Assembly: GCA_025997935.1 (NCBI GenBank)
Contig: BNVG01000096.1
Coordinates: 1 to 7,765, forward strand
Direction of reading: 5' to 3'
Source of the DNA: Synergistales bacterium
Lineage (GTDB): Bacteria > Synergistota > Synergistia > Synergistales > Aminobacteriaceae
DNA: 7,765 bases
The notes beneath the pieces are model-generated. The model ran no database searches and was not told where the DNA came from. It saw nothing but the letters and a program-made list of their open reading frames with translations. The first letter of the stretch is position 1, and each line of letters begins with the position of its first letter. Of this stretch, positions 1-4,839 are shown piece after piece. The position numbers and the translations under genes are program-made.

Positions 1-1
1 G

Positions 2-952
2 GGCGGCCCCGTGATAGGGCTGCTTATAGGAATGCTGATTATGAACAGTATTCCGGTGGGACAGGAATTTCTCAAGGGGGCGAAGTTCGCTTCAAAGACG
101 ATTCTGAGCGTAGCCATCGTCCTTGTGGGCGGTACGCTGGACATACACAAAGTCATGGGGACCGGAGGGGCCGCGCTTCCCATGCTGATAATCAACATCT
201 GTATCGCGCTTGGCGTATCCGTAGCCGTCGGCAAAAAGATGAAGGTAAGCTCCGATACCGCCGTCCTTATAGGGAGCGGCACGGCTATCTGCGGAGGCAC
301 GGCCATAGCGACGGCCGCGTCGATAATCCGCGCGCCTGAAGAGGACATCGCTTACGCGATGGCGGCTATCTTTTTCTTCGACATATTAGGGGCTTTGGCG
401 TACCCGTATATAGCCGTGGGAGTCGGAATGACGGACGTTCAGATGGGGTTTCTGGTGGGGGGTACGGTTAATGACCTTTCGAGTGTAACGGCGGCTGAGG
501 CCACCTTCAACGCTCTCACTGGGCAAAATCTGAACATAGCGCTCACCGTGAAACTGGCCCGGACGACTTTGCTTATCCTGCTGTCGATGGTTCTGTCAGC
601 GGTAGTGATGAGCCGACGCGCGACGGAGGAAAAATCGGGCGTCTCCATAGCCGTGGCGCTACGCAGAAGCGTTCCGTGGGTTATGGTCTATTTTCTCATA
701 ATGGCGACGTTGAACTCAGTCGGCCTGTTCGAGTGGCTCTCGGCCGCCGTGACGGGAAGCTCCGGGAGTTTAGGCCGGTATCTCAGCCTCATTTGCAAAT
801 TTCTGACGACCGTCGCGCTCTGCGGCGTGGGGTTCAAGATAAAGTTTCGCGACCTGCTGACGAAGGGGTTGAAACCCGTGATTCTCGGCGGCGTCGCGTG
901 GCTGTCGATAACGCTTTTCACTTTATTCTACATATATATTATCCGCGCTTGA
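2..952 (+). CDS. YeiH family membrane protein (putative sulfate exporter family), 5'-truncated
   Basis: This is an integral membrane protein of the YeiH/COG2855 (Cons_hypoth698, formerly UPF0324) family. The family is annotated as putative sulfate exporters, but the substrate is poorly established. The open frame runs from the window edge; the GTG at position 11 is probably internal, because family members begin with a segment like the GGPVIGLLIGM seen here, preceded by roughly 20-30 more residues. About 315 residues are visible, against about 340-350 for full-length members. Family hallmarks are the GSGTAICGGTAIATA stretch (codons near 270-315), the following acidic APEED segment, the GGTVNDLSSVTAAEA loop (near 460-505) and KLARTTLL after it. 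Many hydrophobic segments alternate with short loops along the whole length, and the C-terminus is hydrophobic. It ends at TGA 950-952, and a 157-bp gap with its own promoter separates it from the ABC operon, so it is probably a separate unit. Family assignment is firm; transport of sulfate or another anion is inference. Confidence 0.88.
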   Translation, partial: GGPVIGLLIGMLIMNSIPVGQEFLKGAKFASKTILSVAIVLVGGTLDIHKVMGTGGAALPMLIINICIALGVSVAVGKKMKVSSDTAVLIGSGTAICGGTAIATAASIIRAPEEDIAYAMAAIFFFDILGALAYPYIAVGVGMTDVQMGFLVGGTVNDLSSVTAAEATFNALTGQNLNIALTVKLARTTLLILLSMVLSAVVMSRRATEEKSGVSIAVALRRSVPWVMVYFLIMATLNSVGLFEWLSAAVTGSSGSLGRYLSLICKFLTTVALCGVGFKIKFRDLLTKGLKPVILGGVAWLSITLFTLFYIYIIRA

Positions 953-1025
953 CGAACGGGGCGGCTACGCGATTTTTATTTTTGAACAAAGTTTCATAAA
1001 ATCTCCAATAAGTGAAAAAAAGTTC

Positions 1026-1054
1026 TTGACATCATGAACCATGCGAGTTAGACT
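1026..1054 (+). promoter_or_regulatory. Sigma70-type promoter for the ABC operon
   Basis: A perfect -35 hexamer TTGACA (1026-1031) is followed by a 17-nt spacer and the -10 hexamer TAGACT (1049-1054, four of six consensus matches including both key A/T positions). The predicted start of transcription is near 1061, giving an untranslated leader of about 50 nt before the binding-protein gene. The region directly upstream is A-rich (1015-1021), which may help polymerase binding. The -10 lies inside a palindrome described separately. Confidence 0.72.
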
Positions 1055-1067
1055 AACGCTTTGGTTC
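1036..1067. promoter_or_regulatory. Nested inverted repeat over the -10 and start site (candidate operator)
   Basis: Inner arms GTTAG (1047-1051) and CTAAC (1053-1057) form a perfect 5-1-5 palindrome covering the -10 hexamer. Outer arms GAACCA (1036-1041) and TGGTTC (1062-1067) form a second perfect 6-bp pair around it. The left and right gaps between arms are 5 and 4 nt. Because the dyad lies mostly upstream of the predicted transcription start, it is better explained as a DNA site for a dimeric or tetrameric regulator than as an RNA hairpin. A protein bound here would be expected to block polymerase. The regulator is unknown, and none is encoded nearby. Confidence 0.45.
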
Positions 1068-1109
1068 GAATAAATTTGTATAAATTCACTTGGGGGAGAG
1101 GGATTAATA

Positions 1110-1931
1110 ATGAAAAAACTTTTTTGTTTTTGCAAGGTGGCTTTAATATCTCTTTGCGGAATACTTTTCGCGCTGTCATTTTTGGACTGCGGCAAAACGG
1201 CGGCCTTCTGCGCGGACGGCGGTATCGGACTTTTGACTCCGGGGGTTTTGAAGGTCGGGGTGGAGATAGGCTATCCGCCGTTTGAGTTTTTTGACGACGA
1301 CGGGACGACTCCCATAGGCTTGGACATCGACCTCGGCAAAGCCATAACGAAAAAGCTCGGCGTCGCTCTTACGCATGAGGACACGGCGTGGGACGCTATT
1401 TTTGCGGGCCTCGGCATAGACAAATACGACTGCGTCATCTCCGCCGCGACGATCAACGCGGATCGCGCGAAAATAGTTGATTTTACGACCCCCTACATAG
1501 AGAACTGGATGTCTATCGTCGTTAAAAAGGGCGGCAAGGAAATCAAAAGCGTGAAGGAATTAGAGGGGCTTTCCGTCGGCTTTCAGGGGGCTACGACGGC
1601 GGACGAGTATTTGGCGAAACAGATAGAGACCGGCGTCGTTTCGTGCAAGGTGAACTCCTACGACAAAGTTCTTCAGTGCTTTGACGATCTGAGGCTCGGG
1701 CGTATCGACGCCGTTATCTGCGACAGCACCGTCTCGGAAGGTTACACGGCCAAGGAGCCTGACAATTTCGCGATAACCTGGCATCAGTCGACCGAAAAGG
1801 GCGAGGAGGCCGAGGTCTTCGGAATAGCGGTCAAGAAGGGCAACGCAAAGCTACTGGACGCGCTCAACAAAGCCCTGCAAGAGCTTAAAGACAGCGGCGA
1901 ATTAGATAAAATTATAAAGAACTGGCTTTGA
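1110..1931 (+). CDS. Polar amino acid ABC transporter, substrate-binding protein (family 3)
   Basis: This is the extracytoplasmic binding protein of an amino acid importer (SBP_bac_3 / PBP2 fold), 273 residues, normal for the family. The N-terminus is an export signal: MKK, then a hydrophobic core at about residues 9-25, with signal peptidase I cleavage plausible around residues 32-35. C27 is preceded by L-D and does not make a convincing lipobox. The mature domain starts near GVLKVGVEIGYPPFEF (45-60), the usual family opening. R119 in the ATINADRAKIVDFTTPY stretch matches the arginine that binds the ligand carboxylate, and D205 in AVICDS matches the residue that contacts the alpha-amino group. 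GFQGATTADEY (157-167) is the usual second-lobe entry. The start at 1110 is supported by a purine-rich GGGGGAGAGG Shine-Dalgarno region (1092-1102). It is the first gene of the importer operon and has its own promoter. The ligand is an alpha-amino acid by family, but which one cannot be read from the sequence. The protein is rich in cysteine. Confidence 0.92.
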   Translation: MKKLFCFCKVALISLCGILFALSFLDCGKTAAFCADGGIGLLTPGVLKVGVEIGYPPFEFFDDDGTTPIGLDIDLGKAITKKLGVALTHEDTAWDAIFAGLGIDKYDCVISAATINADRAKIVDFTTPYIENWMSIVVKKGGKEIKSVKELEGLSVGFQGATTADEYLAKQIETGVVSCKVNSYDKVLQCFDDLRLGRIDAVICDSTVSEGYTAKEPDNFAITWHQSTEKGEEAEVFGIAVKKGNAKLLDALNKALQELKDSGELDKIIKNWL

Positions 1932-1932
1932 T

Positions 1933-1953
1933 TTATTAGCGCGTTATTAGCGC
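1933..1953. repeat. Direct repeat, two copies of TTATTAGCGC
   Basis: Perfect 10-bp copies at 1933-1942 and 1944-1953 are separated by a single G, giving an 11-bp period, immediately after the binding-protein stop codon. The period is close to one helical turn, so it could be a protein site, or a small slippage duplication. No function is assigned. Confidence 0.5.
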
Positions 1954-1957
1954 AGGA

Positions 1958-1991
1958 GCGAACGCGTTTCGCATTTGCGAATTTTATTCTT
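1958..1991 (+). terminator. Weak terminator or attenuator-like stem-loop between binding protein and permease genes
   Basis: TTCGC (1968-1972) pairs with GCGAA (1977-1981) around a 4-nt loop, and the T-rich run TTTTATTCTT follows (1982-1991). The arrangement resembles an intrinsic terminator, but the stem is only 5 bp and the T run is broken, so full termination is unlikely. The same TTCGC can instead pair with an upstream GCGAA (1958-1962), and the two hairpins exclude each other. A partial stop or 3'-end stabiliser here would raise binding-protein mRNA relative to the downstream genes, a known pattern in such operons. The pairing is seen; the function is inferred. Confidence 0.35.
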
Positions 1992-2009
1992 GACGGCGGA
2001 GGCGATGAA

Positions 2010-2933
2010 ATGACAAAAAAGACACGGAATATTCTTGTGATTATCGCGGCTGTTGCCGCCGTTTTTGTCTGGCTCGCCGCCGCCAAGCCGAGCCGAGACG
2101 AGATGACGCGGAGCCTCTCGCAACAGCTCATATCGGACGCGGGTAGCAGATACAGCGAGACTTATTATGACTATATGGTTTTCAGCGTAATCAGGGGAAG
2201 GAACGTCAAGACCGCCGTCAACGATACTTACATAGGGATTGCCGGAACTGTGGCGGCTATTAACGAGGGGTTCCCGGAAAAAATCGCCGACGTTCTGTTC
2301 TGGATTCCGCGACTTTTATCGGGAACCGCTGTAACCATATCGCTGACGATAGTCTCGGTTTTCGCCGGGCTGTTCGGAGGAGTTCTCCTCGCGTTCGGCA
2401 AAATGTCCAAAAAAAAGATACTGAACAGAATATGCGGATGCTATATATTTTTCTTTCGCGGTACGCCGTTGCTTATGCAGCTTTTCTTTATTTATTACGG
2501 TCTGCCGCAAATCAGCGTGGAACTCACGATAAACAACAAATTCCTCGCCGCGTTTATAGCGTTCAGCCTGAACTCGGCGGCTTATTGCGCCGAATATATA
2601 CGCGCCGCGCTTCAGTCAATAGACAAGGGACAGTTCGAGGCCTCAAAGGCGCTGGGGTTTGGCTACGCGCAGACAATGTTACTCGTTATCATCCCGCAGT
2701 CCATCCGCCGCATGATTCCGTCCATATCAAACGAATTTATCATGATACTGAAGGACGCGTCCTTGGTTTCCATAATCGCGCTGTCCGATCTGTCCCACGC
2801 CACGCGTTCTATTTCGAGTTCGACGGGCACGGCTTTGGTGTACATTCCGGCGATGATAATCTACTTGATAATCACGGCGTTTTTTACGTTTATTTTCAAC
2901 CGGCTCGAAAAACGCTTTTCAATTTATCAGTGA
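2010..2933 (+). CDS. Polar amino acid ABC transporter, permease (HisM/GlnP type) with N-terminal extension
   Basis: This is the membrane subunit of the amino acid importer. The core (about residue 99 onward) shows the family's GTAVTISLTIVSVF first helix, the FFFRGTPLLMQLFFIYYGLPQ stretch (147-167) and the cytoplasmic EAA coupling loop (E210-A-S-K-A-L-G216 ... I228-P229) that docks on the ATPase. Further membrane helices lie at about 178-198, 241-262 and 276-296. At 307 residues it is well above the usual 215-240. The extra ~95 N-terminal residues hold one added membrane helix (8-25) and a soluble stretch (26-98) rich in charged and Tyr residues, probably outside the membrane. The ATG at 2010 has GGAGG (1998-2002) 7 nt upstream; the nearby ATG at 2005 is followed at once by a stop. 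Only one permease gene is present, so a homodimer is likely. The gene follows the binding-protein gene after 78 bp and precedes the ATPase gene by 15 bp. Confidence 0.92.
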   Translation: MTKKTRNILVIIAAVAAVFVWLAAAKPSRDEMTRSLSQQLISDAGSRYSETYYDYMVFSVIRGRNVKTAVNDTYIGIAGTVAAINEGFPEKIADVLFWIPRLLSGTAVTISLTIVSVFAGLFGGVLLAFGKMSKKKILNRICGCYIFFFRGTPLLMQLFFIYYGLPQISVELTINNKFLAAFIAFSLNSAAYCAEYIRAALQSIDKGQFEASKALGFGYAQTMLLVIIPQSIRRMIPSISNEFIMILKDASLVSIIALSDLSHATRSISSSTGTALVYIPAMIIYLIITAFFTFIFNRLEKRFSIYQ

Positions 2934-2948
2934 GGCGGGTGAGAAAAA

Positions 2949-3707
2949 ATGGCGTTAATAAGGACGGAAAAATTATGCAAGAGCTTCGACACCACGCCGG
3001 TGCTTAAAGATATAGATTTGTCGGTAGAGCAGGGCGAGGTCGTCTGCCTTATCGGGCCGTCGGGCGCGGGGAAATCGACTTTTTTGCGTTCCCTGAACCA
3101 GTTGGAGAAGATAACGAGCGGGAAAATATTCATAGACGAAGAGCTTTTCCTGCACCGGGAAGCGAACGTCACCGTCTCGCGCGCGGAACAGTCGGAATAT
3201 AAAAGACTGCTTTTGGAGATGGGCATGGTTTTTCAGTCCTTTAACCTCTTCCCCCACAAAACCGCCATCGAAAACGTGGCCTTAGCTCCCATATACGTCA
3301 AAAAAACCCCAAGAGCGGAGGCAAGAGACAAGGCGCGCGAGCTTCTCGCGAAAGTCGGTTTGGCCGAAAAAGAAAACGAGTTTCCATCTCACCTTTCGGG
3401 CGGGCAGCAGCAGCGCGTCGCGATTGCGCGCGCCCTCGCCATGAACCCCAAGATAATGCTTTTCGACGAGCCGACGAGCGCTCTCGACCCTGAATTAGTC
3501 GGCGAGGTGCTGACGGTGATGAGGGGTCTCGCGGAGAATGGCATGACTATGCTTGTCGTCACCCATGAAATGACTTTCGCCAGGGAAGCGGCGAGCCGTG
3601 TGATTTTTATGTGCGACGGAACAGTCGCAGAGCAGGCGGAGCCATCCAAAATATTCACCGCTCCCGATAACCCGCGAACCAAACAATTTTTGAGCGGCGT
3701 TCTATAG
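2949..3707 (+). CDS. Polar amino acid ABC transporter, ATP-binding protein (GlnQ/HisP type)
   Basis: This is the cytoplasmic ATPase that powers the importer, 252 residues, typical of the PAAT family. All catalytic motifs are intact: Walker [10 protein letters not shown] (36-44), Q-loop Q96 in [13 protein letters not shown] signature LSGGQ (149-153), Walker B IMLFDEP (169-175) with catalytic E174, D-loop SALD (177-180) and switch H206 in VVTHEMTF. The family-specific [13 protein letters not shown] segment (98-110) is present. Residues about 66-90, between the first beta region and the Q-loop, are longer and more charged than in most relatives. The ATG at 2949 is preceded by a GGTGAG purine run (2938-2943), and the gene starts 15 bp after the permease stop, so it should be cotranscribed and probably translationally coupled. 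It is the last gene of the operon by spacing; a 7-bp tandem TAGCCCG (3705-3718) spans its stop codon. No convincing intrinsic terminator follows. Confidence 0.96.
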   Translation: MALIRTEKLCKSFDTTPVLKDIDLSVEQGEVVCLIGPSGAGKSTFLRSLNQLEKITSGKIFIDEELFLHREANVTVSRAEQSEYKRLLLEMGMVFQSFNLFPHKTAIENVALAPIYVKKTPRAEARDKARELLAKVGLAEKENEFPSHLSGGQQQRVAIARALAMNPKIMLFDEPTSALDPELVGEVLTVMRGLAENGMTMLVVTHEMTFAREAASRVIFMCDGTVAEQAEPSKIFTAPDNPRTKQFLSGVL

Positions 3708-3802
3708 CCCGTAGCCCGCAAAACGCCAGGAACCCCCAACTCGCTCCGTCATTCTCGCCGCAATGGGTGTAGTATATGTATTTATTCTGTCATATCTGCA
3801 TC

Positions 3803-3818
3803 GGAGGCGTTTTTGTTG
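3803..3818 (+). promoter_or_regulatory. Ribosome binding site selecting a TTG start for the EamA permease
   Basis: GGAGG (3803-3807) lies upstream of two consecutive TTG codons (3813 and 3816), and no in-frame ATG or GTG is nearby. The spacing is 5 nt to the first and 8 nt to the second. Neighbouring genes in this window use 7-9 nt after GGAGG, which favours 3816. Confidence 0.6.
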
Positions 3819-4706
3819 AGGTACGGTATTTTGCTCGCGCTACTCGCCGCTGTATTCTGGGGCGTTTCGCCTATTTTTCAAAAGCGGGCGCTGAGGGAAG
3901 CGGGTCTTTTGGAGTTGAACGCCATGCGCGGCTTAGGGGCGCTGGCGGTGATTTTACCGGCGCTTTTTTTCGCCAAACCGGACGTTTTGCTCCCTGGAAT
4001 AGGCTCTTATCTGATCGTGGTGGCCGTCGTCTTTGTGAACAACCTCATCGGAGACGTTTTAGCCTTCATCGCCATTCGCAATATCGGAGCCAGTTTGGCC
4101 ACTCCCATCACAAACGCCTATCCGCTGGCCATAGCCGTTATCTCGTGGCTCTGGTTCGGTGAGAAGCTGACGTACTTCGTGCTGGCCGGTACGTTTTTGG
4201 TCGTGACGGGGCTCGCGCTTTTGAACCTGCGGGGCAAGGCGAAAACGGACTCTCAGCCGGGGCGTTATCTATACGGCGTGGCGTCGGCCATAATTGCGGC
4301 TCTGTGCTGGGCGTTTGGCTTGAGCCTGAACAAATACCTCACCCTTCAGGGCGTTACATCCACGGCCATAATATTCTGGAGGGGGACAATCTTTAGCTTT
4401 ATGGCCTGGGGAAACTACGCGATTTTCAGGACAACCCACCCGAACAATACAAGAAGACTGAAAGACATTTCGCTGACAGGAAAGGCCGCGTCCATTTTGG
4501 CCGGCGCGTTCTCCCTCGTACTGGGGGCCTGGTGCTATACCACCAGCGTGACCCTGATTCCCATGAACGTAGCCACGCCGACGGCGACGTCCTCTCCCCT
4601 GATAACGGCGCTGATAGCCTGCTTGTTCATGGGCGAACGCCTCCGGCTCGTTCAGTGGCTGGGTATCGTGGTCGTTGTGGTCGGCGCGGTGGTGGTGAGT
4701 TCGTGA
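3816..4706 (+). CDS. DMT superfamily transporter, two EamA domains
   Basis: This is an inner-membrane permease of the drug/metabolite transporter superfamily, 296 residues, normal for the ten-helix type. Two homologous halves are visible: EamA-1 (about 4-138) and EamA-2 (about 152-295). Each half contains an ATP-rich helix pair ending in a charged signature: ASLATPITNAYP... followed by GEKL (115-118) in the first, and NVATPTATSSP... followed by GERL (273-276) in the second. The hydrophilic connector is at about 139-151, and another loop rich in Arg/Asn/Thr lies at 205-222. The C-terminus is a run of valines. Members export or import amino acids, nucleotides or other metabolites; the substrate here cannot be told from sequence. 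The gene begins at TTG (3816; 3813 is possible) 108 bp after the ATPase stop, and could be either the tail of the ABC transcript or independent; I see no strong promoter in the gap. It shares no overlap with the neighbours. Confidence 0.9.
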   Translation: MRYGILLALLAAVFWGVSPIFQKRALREAGLLELNAMRGLGALAVILPALFFAKPDVLLPGIGSYLIVVAVVFVNNLIGDVLAFIAIRNIGASLATPITNAYPLAIAVISWLWFGEKLTYFVLAGTFLVVTGLALLNLRGKAKTDSQPGRYLYGVASAIIAALCWAFGLSLNKYLTLQGVTSTAIIFWRGTIFSFMAWGNYAIFRTTHPNNTRRLKDISLTGKAASILAGAFSLVLGAWCYTTSVTLIPMNVATPTATSSPLITALIACLFMGERLRLVQWLGIVVVVVGAVVVSS

Positions 4707-4730
4707 TGGCATAACTCGGGCGTTTGTTGT

Positions 4731-4754
4731 AAAATTTCAAATTATCAAATTATC
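4731..4754. repeat. AT-rich tandem repeat (AAATTATC x2 plus a degenerate copy)
   Basis: Two perfect, adjacent copies of AAATTATC (4739-4746 and 4747-4754) follow a related AAATTTC (4732-4738). The block ends just before the -35 of the kinase promoter, at about -40 to -60 relative to the predicted start. That is where an UP element or an activator site would sit. The repeat is seen; a role in promoter activity is inferred. Confidence 0.45.
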
Positions 4755-4755
4755 G

Positions 4756-4785
4756 TTGTGTTTTGTCATGCCATCATGCTATATT
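4756..4785 (+). promoter_or_regulatory. Extended -10 promoter for the hybrid kinase operon
   Basis: The -10 hexamer TATATT (4780-4785, five of six) is preceded directly by TGC (4777-4779), forming an extended -10. A weak -35, TTGTGT (4756-4761), lies 18 nt upstream. The predicted transcription start is near 4792, leaving a leader of about 48 nt. The whole 4707-4836 gap is clearly more AT-rich than the genes on either side, as expected of a promoter region. Confidence 0.55.
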
Positions 4786-4806
4786 AATGATTGCTAATTC
4801 TATATT

Positions 4807-4818
4807 GTTACGAGTAAC
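4807..4818. promoter_or_regulatory. Small palindrome GTTAC-GA-GTAAC in the kinase leader
   Basis: A perfect 5-2-5 inverted repeat lies between the predicted transcription start and the Shine-Dalgarno AGGAAAG (4831-4837). With one bulged C the arms extend to TTGTTAC and GTAACCAA. It could be an operator or a minor RNA hairpin; a 2-nt loop makes the RNA form poor. It shares GTTA and TAAC half-sites with the palindrome in the ABC promoter. Confidence 0.3.
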
Positions 4819-4839
4819 CAAATTGTCGGCAGGAAAGTG

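Noticed and set aside
953..990. Possible intrinsic terminator after the YeiH-family gene, with a T-rich run at 972-984
   Set aside because: The only stems I find are 4 bp with loops of about 14-20 nt, too weak to call despite the T-rich run.
1068..1087. Imperfect dyad GAATAAAT...ATAAATTC resembling an arginine-repressor box in the leader
   Set aside because: The GAAT and ATTC half-sites are 12 nt apart rather than 4, two positions per arm mismatch, and the region is simply AT-rich.
2432..3007. 191-residue + strand open frame overlapping the permease and ATPase genes
   Set aside because: It is a frame-shifted shadow of the permease with Arg/His-rich composition; the permease frame has clear family motifs throughout.
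3696..3727. Stem GGCGTT/AACGCC around the ATPase stop codon as a terminator
   Set aside because: The loop is 20 nt, and C-rich sequence rather than a T run follows it, so it does not fit an intrinsic terminator.
3752..3788. Promoter for the EamA gene (TATATG or TATTCT as -10)
   Set aside because: No acceptable -35 lies at 16-18 nt from any candidate -10.
4269..4712. 147-residue reverse-strand open frame
   Set aside because: It lies fully antisense to the EamA gene, has low-complexity Gly/Arg/His composition and no family resemblance; it is a shadow of the GC-rich coding frame.
4801..4806. A second -10 (TATATT) upstream of the kinase gene
   Set aside because: It has no TG extension and no usable -35 at the right distance; the copy at 4780-4785 is better supported.
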